A stretch of DNA of 64,000 nucleotides from Brachionus manjavacas. Lineage: Eukaryota; Rotifera; Eurotatoria; Ploima; Brachionidae. Position 1 is the first letter of the stretch, and each line of letters begins with the position of its first letter. A program made the translations under genes and the position numbers. The stretch covers positions 1,860,001-1,924,000 of the forward strand of contig JAHQIY010000004.1 of the NCBI GenBank assembly GCA_019054805.1, written 5' to 3'. This document shows positions 34,613 to 46,067 of the stretch, in pieces. The notes beneath the pieces are model-generated. The model had not been told where the DNA came from, made no database searches, and saw nothing but the letters and a program-made list of their open reading frames with translations.

Positions 34613-35965
34613 AATAGCTTATAAAAATTTATTTAATATTTATTTTTTAAAATTTTGTAACATATTGGAGACAAATTCAAAATATATTTATAAAATAGAT
34701 ATGAAATTTCTACTTTTATTTGAAAAAAATTTTTATTTTGTTATTGACACTTAAAATAAAAATCGATAAAAAATAATTTTATCTAGGAGAATAAATGATA
34801 GTTTCTTTTTAATTAGTAATCAATGTAAATTTAAAAAAAACTATTTCTATAAAATTATGAAGTAAAATTACTGATCAAATTTAAAACTTTTTTAATCTTC
34901 AAAATATTCAGTATTTTGCAATGAATTTAAGCCAAAATTTTAAGATTCAAGAAATGTTGTGAGAAGTCCTGCTTGAATATTGCTAATTTTAAATCCTTTG
35001 GGTATAATTAAAATCTGATAGAGAGAAGAAAAATATATTGTTGATCAGTTTTTTAAGTTCGATCTCAAAATTACTACTTAAGAGAGTGATAATGGCCATA
35101 AATTTGAATATGATTTTTTTTTTATTTAAAAGGAAAATTTATTTTCAATAAATCTTTTTAGAACTAAAAGAAATCAATTTCTTATCTGAAAATGATATTG
35201 TGACTTGCTTTTTTAAATATAATTAAAAACTTCATTAAAAAAATTTGAAAAAAAAATATTAAACAGTAGAAAATTTGATTTTTCAATCGCAATGCAAAAA
35301 TCATATCAATAAATTCTAATTTTTTAAATTAATAATTTTTTTTTAATTATGTACGCATGGTTTAATTTCTTAATCACAGGTTTAAGTTCGCATCAAACTT
35401 TGAAATTCTTAATTTTAATGCCTCATCAAAACTTGAGTTTAAGACAATAAATAGAAGAAATTTTTTTTTAGTAACGGGTGTTCAATAATAAATAACCGTT
35501 TTTGTTTTGTAAAAAAAAATGTATTCCAGTCAGCCAAAATGGCTGAAATTTTATACACTTAAACTAACACCTTTCTTGTTTAAGAAATTGGTGTTATTTA
35601 GTTTCCACCTCTAGTTATAAGGGAATAGGCCCAAATCACCTTGACCGACTTTTGACCAAAAATGTTCTCGAAGGTTTTAATTTTACCAACATTTGATATA
35701 TACATATTCTGATGTGAAATTCTATGCTGATTAAATTGAGCCATAGATCATTTCTTTATCATGTTCCGTTCGAAAAATGTCTTTAAAAAACCGCCAAAAA
35801 CATGATCACTTTGTAAAATTCCAAAAAATGCTGTTTTTGATTCTTTTTGCTATAACTTTCTATGGTAACATTCGATCCAAATAAAATTTTACACAATCAT
35901 AGATGACTAAATAAGCTTTAAATAAACATATTTAATTAATGGGTATCACTTTTGGTTTGACTAAG
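34613..35965. other. AT-rich intergenic
   Basis: No gene seen. The region just before the Tc1 relic (about 35540-35940) may hold the Tc1 5' untranslated part, but I cannot pair terminal repeats. Confidence 0.4.
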
Positions 35966-36307
35966 GAGTCATGAAATAACCAAAATTTGGTATCTCATTT
36001 TTAGGAGTGTAATGACATGAGTGCCTAAAGTAAAATATCTAAAAAAATACATCTAGCGTATAGCGTATAGAAAAGTAAAAATTAAAAAAATTTAAAATTA
36101 AAAATATTAAAAAAAATTTCAAGATTAAAGCATAATTTATTTAATTTTATTTCAAAAATCCAAAGTACCACCCTTTAGTCCTTTTTTTTTTAGAAACCAG
36201 ATTTATTTAGCTTTCATTTAAGTATACTTTTTAGTTATTTTACTTTAGGCACTCATGTCATTACACTCCTAAAAATGAGATACCAAATTTTGGTTATTTC
36301 ATGACTC
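35966..36307. mobile_element. 342-bp foldback element
   Basis: Near-perfect inverted arms of about 80 bp (35966-36045 and 36228-36307) beginning GAGTCATGAAATAACC and including GGAGTGTAATGACATGAGTG, around a 180-bp AT-rich centre. No coding capacity; no clear target duplication. Confidence 0.75.
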
Positions 36308-36334
36308 GCTGAAAAATGTGTCAAGCCCACTAAA

Positions 36335-37853
36335 ATGGCAGATCGTGGGTCTACTAAAAAGTTTAAACAAAATGCAGTATGAGAAAGCTAATCTGTTAGC
36401 TGTATCTCCAAATGTGCCTCTTCAACTATAAAGAGAATGGTATTGGGTATTGTGATCGAGGTCGTTCTGGTAGGCCTCGGAAGTTAACTTTTAGGGATGA
36501 AAGCTATATTTTTTAGAGAGTTTAGAAAATACCCTACATCTAGCTATCAAAAACTCGCCACTGATTTTAATTCTAGGACTCTAGGTAAGGATAAGTAAGT
36601 ATGCTGTATGCTGTATGAGATTTCTCAAAAAAAAAGGTTTAGAGTCTCATACAGCGGCCAGAAAACCGCTTCTTAGCATAAAAGATATAAGTGGTGTAAA
36701 CAGAGACTTTTACCATATATTGTACTCCTATTTGAGCCAGACGATTCTTGGATTTTTCAGCGCTATGCACTTACTGCTCACTCAGTCTCATGGTAAGTCT
36801 GTTCAGCAGATCTCAACACAATCGAGAACTTTTAGTCATAGATGAATGCCAAATTGGTAGATACTAAAGTAACCTCTAATGAGCATTTAAGAAAGGTTTT
36901 ACACAAAAAGTTGTTAAAGATTCCGATTGAGTATCTACAGAAATTGATTGAATCTATGCCAAAAAGAGTTTTGGCTGATTATAACACCAAAGGCGGGGGG
37001 CTGACTTGTTTCATAGCATAATTGATTTTCATAGCAAATCAATTAGTATTCATAGCATTATTTTTCATAGCATAATTGCATCAAAAGAAAAAATCATTGA
37101 TTAAATATATTTTCAATAAAATATATGTTATGTTTTTATTCTTTAACAATTTAAAAACATAACCAACGTCTGATTCTGGAACATATGCTAAAACTTTTAT
37201 CATTGAAAATTCTTGTTTAAACTTAGCCGACTTATAAAAGTTCTCTAGAAGATATTTCAATAGTCATTAAGTCTAAAAACTCTTGTTCGTCTTCCTCTTC
37301 ATCTGAACATTCATCTTCATCATCGTCCTCATCATCATCTGAACATTCAATATTTTCAATTGGCTCGACACAATGTACTACACTTGGTTCTTTAGCTTGA
37401 ACAGAATCATTTTGAAACTATGTTTTCTTTAAATTTCTTGTAATAATTCCCTTATTTTTTTTTTTTAATTTTTAATTTTTAATTTTATTTCTTTTATTTT
37501 AATAAACATAACCCTGAAGGGGCGAAAGCCCAAAGGTTTTAACAATAAAAAAAAAAAATTTTCAGGCTCATTGATATTCAACACTTGTTCAGTCCTTTGA
37601 ATGCGACGCGAACGTAAATTTTTAACAGAAGCCGAAAAGTTAGCATTGTCTTTCAAGAAATTTTTATTCATCTAGATAACTTAATCATAAATTATTAATT
37701 ACAAATTGTGTCTATCAAAAAATTGCAATAAAAAATTTGCTATGAAACAATGTGCTATGAATTAATAATTGTCTGCTATGAAAAAAAAAGTGCTATGAAA
37801 AAAATTATGCTATGAAACATTACACAATCAAAGGCGGTTATTTCAAATATTAA
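36335..37853 (+). pseudogene. Tc1-like transposase relic, interrupted by a MULE
   Basis: From ATG at 36335 the translation, with stops and frame changes, follows a Tc1/mariner-superfamily transposase: MADRGSTKKF…, a helix-turn-helix region, RSGRPRKLTFRDE, then RFLKKKGLESHTAARKPLLS, then TSNEHLRKVLHKKLLKIPIE and LIESMPKRVLADYNTKGG. The last residues are cut by the insertion at 36997; beyond it KGG-YFKY and a stop (37851-37853) complete the usual Tc1 C-terminus. The central DDE catalytic part between about 36710 and 36840 is largely lost. Dead copy. Confidence 0.8.
36997..37828 (-). mobile_element. MULE-derived element with CATAGCA arrays
   Basis: Flanked by a perfect 9-bp repeat CAAAGGCGG (36988-36996 and 37829-37837). 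Both ends contain arrays of TTTCATAGCA facing inward in opposite orientation (about 37009-37080 and 37725-37820). Minus-strand coding pieces: a start MNKNFLKDNANFSASVKNLR (37671), an acidic run (SDDDEDDDEDECSDEEEDE) and VLAYVPESDVGYVFKLLKN, which matches the LAFVP..DV...F..L block of MULE transposases. At 832 bp it is an internally deleted, non-autonomous copy. Confidence 0.75.
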
Positions 37854-37989
37854 ATTGTAAGGATTTATAAATGTGACCGGTCAAATTTGTCAACAATAAA
37901 ATTTTTTTTAGTTATTCTTTTAAAATGAATGACAACTTATCTAATCCTTTACCCAAAAAATAAATGTTACTAGAAGATTTTTATAACAT

Positions 37990-39264
37990 GGTTTAATTTT
38001 TTGTGTTTGAATTACAAAATGTATCCAATGATGAAATAACATTGAAAAAGTGCGATGTTTCAAATATTTTTTCAGTTTCAAATAAAAAAGTAATTTTAAG
38101 TAAATATCGCAAACATGAAAAACTTAGTCTTTTTTTTATAAATTTTGACTTTGGGTTTGTGATATGTTGATCCTTAAAGATAATATTTGTAGTTTAAAAA
38201 CTTACTACGCTCTGTATTTCATTTTTCATAAATTAAGTTTTTGTTAAAATGCAGCAAACGAAAGTAAATTATCACTAAAGTCAAAATTTTTAAAAGAAGA
38301 AAACCAAGTTTTTCGGGTCTAGTCGCTTTGCTAAACTATGTTTCACCTATTACTGGACCGATTCTTGTTCTCATGTTTTATGAACTACTAGTTGACCCAA
38401 TCTAAAAATTGGACACTTATTTTGAAATTGTTTCATCTATTTAGAAAAAAGCTAATGTAATGATAAGAAACCTGAAAAAAAAATAATTACATAGAAAATT
38501 TAAAGTTGGGCGGAGTACGAAAATTTTGCGATATAGATGAACCTATGTTCCCCATAGTCAAACTCTTAAAGGATGAACAATTTATTTTAATTTTCTTTAA
38601 TTTTTATTATTTATGCTGAAAGGCAAAGATTTAAGAAAAGAGCGCATTTAGGTATTTGAAATTATGGAAAGAGTAATACCAAGTCAACCAGATCATAGCA
38701 AATGCTATTTCTAAAGCTCCTCCAAAAAAACAATCCTAAAAAACTATTAACTAATTTTATATCAGTTTCGAGAATAAGGCATTCTATTAAATTGGGTGCT
38801 ACAATAGTTCACAAAACCTGAGAACAAGAATTTTACGGATAATAATTGAACTATGGTTCGCCTAACCGACTAGATACAGTTTTTCAACGACTGAATACAA
38901 ACTTTAATCTGAATGAATTATTTTTTTTTTCTTTTTATTCAATTTTTTTTTTATATTATTTAACTTTATTTTTAGTTTTTTCATATGTTTTTATTCTGAA
39001 GGAGGCATTGCTCGGTAAAAAATAAAAAAATGAATTGTTTAAAAATTAAAAAAGAATTTCCAATATTTTTTTCAGATTTTAAAATAAAAATTAAACTCAT
39101 TCTATTTCACTTAAGAGTTGAATTTCAAATATGAAAATGCTTGCAATATTAACTTTAAATCATTTTTTTATTTGAGACTGAAAAAAATTTTTACATCATC
39201 GCAATTTTTCGATGTTATTTCAACATTGGATACATTTTGTAATTCAAACACAAAAAATTAGACC
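37990..39264. mobile_element. Foldback transposon with 4-bp target duplication (copy B)
   Basis: Terminal inverted repeats GGTTTAATTTTTTGTG / GGTCTAATTTTTTGTG, flanked by ACAT (37986-37989 and 39265-39268). Collinear with copy A but without the LINE insertion. Holds an embedded LINE-tail motif at about 38996-39030. No transposase. Confidence 0.8.
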
Positions 39265-39685
39265 ACATGATTCAAAAAAAATCAATCACGTTCTATTCCA
39301 TTCATTCCGCCTATTCTGTTTAATGAAAAATATTAATTTATCCTTTTTTTTATTTATTTTTCCCTTTTTCCTAATTAAAAAAATTCCAAACTTTTTCAAT
39401 GTTTTTGTATGTAATTTTTGATAAAACGATTAGATTAACTTTAAAGGGAACTGTATTAGATTTTTAAAATACAAGCACAAAAGAATGGAGAAACTAAATC
39501 CAAAAGGCTCTCACTTAATTGACTATCTTTTTTTTAGCTATAAAAATCTACTAGGCATCTTTAAAATTTTTTATTGAAAATAAATAATAAATTGGTTAAC
39601 TTTTAATCGAAAACTATCTGACTCACACTCTTCTTCATTTTGTACTTCAATCTTGACTTGAATTTTTTCTTGTAACAGCAACTTC

Positions 39686-40726
39686 TCATAGAACTGTTAG
39701 ATTGCGCGCTTTATTCTCTTTTTTCTTATTTCCTTGATTATTTTTGATGGCTCGATGCTTTTTCTTGAATAGAAATTCGCAACAGGCGCCCCAAAACAGT
39801 CCCAGCACAATGATAAAACCTTGAAGATTGACTTGACATGAGGTTATCAAGACAACAATCTGGGCTATCAAATGGTTGGGAACAATTTCTGTGACAACGA
39901 CGCCAACTACATAAACAAACCAGGACAGGCCCATAATTATGGCCAATTTTAGAAACAAATTATTGCCTTCGCTGCACTCTGCGTTGTCCAAAGTAGACCG
40001 AGTCTTTAGGTACACTATCACAAACAAGGTAGAGTTCATGGACAAAATTATAAGTACCGGAAAAGCAAAGAACACTATTAGGTACAAAGGCTGACTTAGA
40101 AAACAACTGTTAATTCTGTCCTTGCGTCCCAATTCATAGACATTTGACTGTTTGACCGCGAAATGAATGGCAATGGAACAAGCACTAATCACAAAAGTTG
40201 CACCATAGATGTAGAAGAAAATTTTTGATGCTGATTTTAGCCAGTTGTTTTTGCGCACCAAGTTGGCATTCATTGTTCTGGACAGCTTTAGATATATCTT
40301 GAACGAAATGGCATTCGAATGAAACAAACAAGATAGCCACAAAAAGTGTTTGAGAATGCCAACCACAAGGCACATTAAATCGGTTCGGACAAAACCGCTG
40401 AGAAAATATTTGCTAGCCAATTTGTGCAGAGGAGTTATGAGATGAGAAATGAATAGTGATGAACAATAGGAGAGGACCAGGTACTCGTTTTTGACAAGTT
40501 TGCGCATTACTGACGTTTTTGTCTCTTTTGCGGGGTCGCGGGACTTGATATGTGCAATGATGTATGTACTAGTCACAATCAGGATTGAGATAAATGATAG
40601 TGATGACAGGCCGATGGTTAGCCAAGTCTCAATTTCATATAAGGTCATGTCAAAAGGCTGCCATGCGTTGGAAGAGTTTATGGATGGTGACATTGGAAAA
40701 TCATATAAATACAAAAACATTTTCAA
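39686..40726 (-). CDS. Seven-transmembrane receptor, secretin/adhesion/Methuselah-like
   Basis: Single-exon, 346 aa, with seven hydrophobic segments at about residues 34-57, 84-104, 118-138, 168-188, 213-236, 258-282 and 288-312. The short N-terminus (about 33 residues, one N-x-S site) has no GAIN or hormone-binding domain. Family-B (7tm_2) features are visible: the TM3 region FLWLSCLFHSNAISFKIYL, a conserved-type Cys before TM3 and one in extracellular loop 2 (NSCFLSQP), FPVLIILSMN in TM5, LKLAIIMGLSWF in TM6 and LQGFIIVLG in TM7. Tail basic (KKKHRAIKNN). It would act at the plasma membrane through G proteins; the ligand cannot be inferred. Upstream ATGs at residues 1 and 3 are both possible. 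Start could also be at M12. Confidence 0.8.
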   Translation of the reverse strand: MKMFLYLYDFPMSPSINSSNAWQPFDMTLYEIETWLTIGLSSLSFISILIVTSTYIIAHIKSRDPAKETKTSVMRKLVKNEYLVLSYCSSLFISHLITPLHKLASKYFLSGFVRTDLMCLVVGILKHFLWLSCLFHSNAISFKIYLKLSRTMNANLVRKNNWLKSASKIFFYIYGATFVISACSIAIHFAVKQSNVYELGRKDRINSCFLSQPLYLIVFFAFPVLIILSMNSTLFVIVYLKTRSTLDNAECSEGNNLFLKLAIIMGLSWFVYVVGVVVTEIVPNHLIAQIVVLITSCQVNLQGFIIVLGLFWGACCEFLFKKKHRAIKNNQGNKKKENKARNLTVL

Positions 40727-40959
40727 TTTATTAAGCTAAAGATGTTTATTTTGGGTGAATTTTTGTCATCAACACAATTCGGGATATTTTATTTTTTATT
40801 TTTTGTTTCAAGATGAAAATGTGTATTTGGGGTATTTTAAAAATCAATATTTGAAAAATAATTATCAAAATAAAAATATCATCAAATTCAAAGATGTAAT
40901 CAAAATGGATTATAAAAGCTTTTTACTCATTTTTACATTGCGTCAGCAATTTTATTAAA

Positions 40960-41309
40960 CAACAAATGTGATTTGAAATTATAGATGCTGATACTAATAC
41001 AAAAATTGCTTTTGTTTGACTATAGCGATTTAAAGCTCCCTCAGATAAAAAATAAAGCAAAAGTAATGAAAGGTGCGTTTTCGAATTATTTTTTAGATGA
41101 TTAATATCAGAGTTTTTTAAAAGTCCCAAAATAAAATCCAAGTCCAGATTTTTTTTTTAGTTTTATTCAAATGATTTTGACTGATGGATTCACCATGCTA
41201 TTTATTTGACTCAGTTTAATTAAAAAAAATTTAAAAAATAAAAATAGTCAAAATAAAAATTAAAGAAATCAAATTAACTAAAATAATAATAGTTTCGGTT
41301 AAGCAAAGT
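40960..41309. other. AT-rich spacer
   Basis: No gene seen. Confidence 0.4.
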
Positions 41310-41625
41310 TGTTTATCATCAGACTTGTTTTAAAGTCACAGTTTTAAGTCTAAGTCACAAAAATTTAAGTCAAAGTCATGACTTAAATTTTTTTTTTATT
41401 AAGTCAAAGCCAATGTCTTAAAAATTTTTTTCATTTTTTTAGTGAAGTTTAGTCGAGTCAACTAATTTTCTGATTTTAAAACTATACTTTTTTTGGATTA
41501 AAATAAAAATAATAATATTTGTTTTTTAGTTTAAAAATCAGATAATTAGTTCACTTGACTAAACTTTAAAAAAAAAAAAATTTTAAGTCATTGACTTGAC
41601 TTAAAAAATAAAAAATTAATTTGAA
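41310..41625. repeat. AAGTC-rich foldback
   Basis: Outer parts repeat AAGTCAAAGTC / GACTTGACTT motifs. An inner pair of ~40-bp arms (about 41444-41483 AAGTTTAGTCGAGTCAACTA… and about 41533-41572, its complement) forms a clear inverted repeat. Confidence 0.6.
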
Positions 41626-41627
41626 AT

Positions 41628-42640
41628 ATTTTAATTTTTTGTGTTTGAATTACAAAAAGTATCCAATGTTGAAATTAGATTAAAAAAGTGCGATGTTTCA
41701 AATATTTTTTTCAGATTTAAAAAAAATAATTTTTAGTTATATTGCTAGAATGAAAAACTTAGTGTTTTTTTGTAAATTTTGACTCTGAATTTGTGGAATG
41801 ATGTTCTTTAAGATAATTTTTGTAGTTTAGAAAACTATCTACGCTCCGTTTTCCATTCCTTATCCATCGAGTTTTTTCTAAAATTCATCAATCAATCGTC
41901 AATTATCTCTGAAGTCAAAATTTAAGTTGTAAAATAAAAATAAAAATTTTGAGGTTTATTACCAGTTCTCAGATTTTAATTCACCTATTTTGAGTTTTTT
42001 TCATCTATTCAGAAAAAAGCTAAATAAAAAATAAGATAGAAAAAAAAACATTAAGATAAAAAATATAAAATTGAGCGGTGAAATTTTGCGATTTTTAGAT
42101 AAATCTATGTTTACACCAAGTCAACCAGTTCAGAGAAAATGCTATTCCTAAAGCTCCTTCAAATTAAAAAAAACAAAAAAATCATTAATACCAATTGTTT
42201 ATTTTTATATCAGTTAAGAGAATTAGGCATTCATTTTTTAAATAATTTTACTCACTTACCTAATTTTATTATGGTTCACCTTTACGTGAACAAAAAAATT
42301 AGGTGAACTAATAGTTCACAAAACCTGAAAATTGTTCAACTTTGGTTCAACTAACCGACTAGACCAAGCTTTTTAACACTTAATATAAATTTTAATCTAA
42401 GTGAATTATTTTATCTTTTTTTCTTATCTTATTTAAGTTTTTTTTTAATTTTTTTTTATGTATTTATATTTTGAAGTAGCATTAGTTAGTTTGGTACAAA
42501 AAAACAAATAAATGAATAAATTATTTAAAAATTAAAAAAAGAATTTTCAATAATTTTTTTTCAAATTGAAACATCGCACTTTTTCAATGTTATTTCAACA
42601 TTGGATACATTTTTTAAATTAAAATACAAAAAATTAAACA
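41628..42640. mobile_element. Foldback transposon, copy C (diverged)
   Basis: Shares TTAATTTTTTGTGTTTG…, AAAGTGCGATGTTTCAAAT and the inverted ATTTGAAACATCGCAC end with copies A and B, plus the GTTCACAAAACCTGA centre. Target duplication not recognisable; more diverged, so older. Confidence 0.7.
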
Positions 42641-42707
42641 TTATTTTTTTTTAATTTATTTTAAAATTACTCTATGAAAAGATGTTTCTAACTTTTCAAC
42701 CTTTTTA

Positions 42708-43363
42708 AAAATTTTATGTTTAATGCATAACGAGTCCTAAATTTTGATTAAAATAACTTTGCATGATGCTAAGATTCTCTATTAATAATAATAATAATTA
42801 AAGTTTTAGCAGACTAACTGCGGAGCAATGCTATATCTAGCCTTGCTATGGTAGCTGTCTGATTTTAAAGTATGTCTTAAAAGATTATGTTATAAGAAAA
42901 AAATTAATTATTCTTGTTTCAAAAAGTTATCCAATTTGTTTTTAAAATAATTTTTAGATTTTGCATTAACAACCTCAGTCGGTAATTTGTTCCACGCGTT
43001 AACCACTCTATTTGTCAAAAAGCTCTCGCTGATAATAATAAAATATAATAATAAAAATAAGTTCCGCCTTTTAATCTCCTCTATCTAATTTCGCAGTAGA
43101 GGATTCCCTGGAAGAGTTGCTGCTTCTTGCAGCATTAGGTGTCTCCTAAAGAAATTCCAAAAATTGCTTCAGAAAATCCTACTCTGATTTTTGATCAAGC
43201 AACATGTCACATTAGTAAAAATCTCAATGAGTTTTTATCTCTAAACAACATCAATAAAATCTACATACCAAATTGACTCACAAATTTACTCCAGCCGGCC
43301 GATGCTAGTTGGATTAGGCCTCTCAAAAAAGCATACCTTGAAAGATGTAGAAATTGGTTAATA
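42708..43363. repeat. 656-bp direct repeat, copy 1
   Basis: Matches 45412-46067 at a constant offset of 2704 bp with only two substitutions noticed (near 43038 and 43254) and no indels. It contains, on the minus strand, a LINE C-terminal end (about 42886-43029: FLTNRVVNAWNKLPTEVVNA) with its (ATT)n tail near 42785, and on the plus strand part of a DDE transposase (from 43139). It lies immediately 3' of the LINE at 43364-45411. Confidence 0.95.
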
Positions 43364-45411
43364 TTATTTATTTATTTATTTATTTATTTGTTTTCTGTAC
43401 CGAGCTAAAGCTCCTTCAGAATAAATTAAAAATAAAATAAAAAAAATAAAATAAAAATAAAATTAAAGTAAATAAAATTAGATAAAAAAAAAAAGAATCA
43501 AAATAGAGTAAATAAGCTAAAAAAAATTAAAGTTGAAAAGACATAAATTGGAAAAGATTGTTTCATGTGGCTCATGTTTAAATGGTTCAAGTTTCAGGAA
43601 AAAAGAAGAAATAGTAAGGTAGCAATTACACAATGGAGTTGGGTATTCAATATATCTTGATTCGAAACCTTCTTTGTATTCTTTCACCAGTCTTTCAACC
43701 AATTGAATAGAATGACTCAGTCCTGTCCCAACATATTTCTCGCTCAACTCAAAAAGCCGATTCGAGACTGTTAGTAATTTTAGTTTATTAAAAGCCTCAT
43801 GATGTACGATGTTGGAGGGAGTATCATATTTTAACTTAAGGATAGATCTGACTGCTGTATTCTGAATTGCTTGTAGTTTTTTGATATTATTTTCTGAAAA
43901 TGAATTTAAGCAAGGAAAAGAATAGTCTAAAATCGATCCGACTAAAGATTTATATAAATTTCCTAGTGTGTTTTGATTGAGACCCCATTTTTTGTTTGAC
44001 AATATCTTAATAATATTTAGCCTTTTGTTGCAGCGTTCTTTAATTTCGTCTACTAGTGTATTAAAGTTTAACTTAGAATCAAATTTAATACCAAGAAACT
44101 TGATTTCTTTTTGTCTCTCTATTCTGTTTCCATAAATTTTTAAGTTAATATTATCACTCTCTTTTTGTACCTAGAAAAGACTAATGAACACGACTTTTCA
44201 ACCGATATCTTCATTTTCCACTTAATAAGCCATTGTTCTAATTCGTTGAGGTATTTATTGATCTTATTTTCTAGGTTCCCTTTTTTGTTATAAATGAAGA
44301 ATGTAACTAGATCATCTGCAAAAAGCAGAGAGTATTCATTATTTGTTTTGTTTCTTTTAGGGATGTCATTAATGTATATACTAAATAAAAGAGGACTAAT
44401 TACTGAGCCTTGAGGAACACCTGCAGTTATTTGATATTCGTCGCTCAATTGGTCATTCACATTTACCTTAAATGTCCTACTATCTAAAAAGGATCTAATC
44501 CAATAAGTCAAGTAATGAGGTGGATTCATTTTAATCAATTTAAAAAATAGACCTTCATGCCAAACCCTATCAAAGGCTTTAGAAATATCAAAAAAAAGGC
44601 CACAAACTCTTTTTTTTCTATTAAATGATTCCACAATTTTTTGAATTAAAAAGAAAAGATTATCTGATGTTCGCCGGTGTTTCCTAAATCCAGATTGCTC
44701 CTGGATAAGGAGTGAATTTTGTTCCAAATAATTGTATAATCTTGAAAATACTATGCGTTCCAGGAGCTTTCCTAAACAACTCGTTATACTAATTGGTCTA
44801 TAATTTAAAGGATCTTGTAAAGAAGAGGCTTTTTTTTGAATCATAGTAATGTTCGATGTTTTCCATGCTTTAGGGACTCTACCTTCTCGAAGAGATAAAT
44901 TAAAAAGTTCTATAATTTCTATTAATGAATTTCTAGGTAAGTTTTTTAACATTAGATTATGAATTTGGTCAGGTCCTGATGCCGCTTCATTTTTCAATCT
45001 TTTTAGAGCCATAATTAATTCATTTAAGCAAATTGGATCATTAAAATTAGACTGATCATAATTTCTAAAGAATTAAGAGTTAGAATTAAGTATTTCGAAA
45101 TCTTTATCACGATCTATTAAATCAGAATGAGGACTAAATATTGAAGATAGGAGTTCTCCAAAGCATTTTCCCTTTTCTTCATTAGTTTTGAATTCCTTGT
45201 CATTTAAAAACAAATTTGGGATTAAATTTGATCCTTTTTTTGATCTAAATTTATTTATTTTTTTCCAGAATGGTCTACTTGATAGTGGGATTTTTCCCAT
45301 TTTATCAATAAAATCAAACCAATTTTGATTCCAGAATTTTTTTAAAGAGGCCTTTAACTCGAATGTAAGTTGATTAAATTTTTTCTTGAGATTTTCACAG
45401 CGAGTTTTTTG
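43364..45411 (-). mobile_element. 5'-truncated LINE (RT) between 656-bp direct repeats
   Basis: Minus strand, about 95% like the element at 55.3-57.4 kb. From 5' to 3': SSRPFWKKINKFRSKKGSNL, ALKRLKNEAASGPD, RPISITSCLGKLLERIVFSR, HRRTSDNLFFL, FFDISKAFDRVW, TAGVPQGSVISPLLFS, LLFADDLVTFF, then the C-terminal domain (43517-44002) ending in a stop, and a tail of ATTT units at 43364-43390. The endonuclease and ORF1 are absent; the 5' break falls within the ORF2 linker. One stop near 45072 and a frameshift near 44150 make it inactive. Confidence 0.9.
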
Positions 45412-46067
45412 AAAATTTTATGTTTAATGCATAACGAGTCCTAAATTTTGATTAAAATAACTTTGCATGATGCTAAGATTCTCTATTAATAATAATAATA
45501 ATTAAAGTTTTAGCAGACTAACTGCGGAGCAATGCTATATCTAGCCTTGCTATGGTAGCTGTCTGATTTTAAAGTATGTCTTAAAAGATTATGTTATAAG
45601 AAAAAAATTAATTATTCTTGTTTCAAAAAGTTATCCAATTTGTTTTTAAAATAATTTTTAGATTTTGCATTAACAACCTCAGTCGGTAATTTGTTCCACG
45701 CGTTAACCACTCTATTTGTCAAAAAGCTCTCGCTGATACTAATAAAATATAATAATAAAAATAAGTTCCGCCTTTTAATCTCCTCTATCTAATTTCGCAG
45801 TAGAGGATTCCCTGGAAGAGTTGCTGCTTCTTGCAGCATTAGGTGTCTCCTAAAGAAATTCCAAAAATTGCTTCAGAAAATCCTACTCTGATTTTTGATC
45901 AAGCAACATGTCACATTAGTAAAAATCTCAATGAGTTTTTATCTCTAAACAACATCAAAAAAATCTACATACCAAATTGACTCACAAATTTACTCCAGCC
46001 GGCCGATGCTAGTTGGATTAGGCCTCTCAAAAAAGCATACCTTGAAAGATGTAGAAATTGGTTAATA
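45412..46067. repeat. 656-bp direct repeat, copy 2
   Basis: Partner of 42708-43363. The plus-strand DDE frame inside it runs on past the repeat end into unique sequence (…ERCRNWLINEEHTFK), showing that this side keeps the original right flank. Confidence 0.95.

Noticed and set aside
36997..37828. CATAGCA arrays as a CRISPR-like or satellite array
   Set aside because: Units are ~10 bp with irregular spacing, in opposite orientation at the two ends, and inside an element with a 9-bp target duplication.
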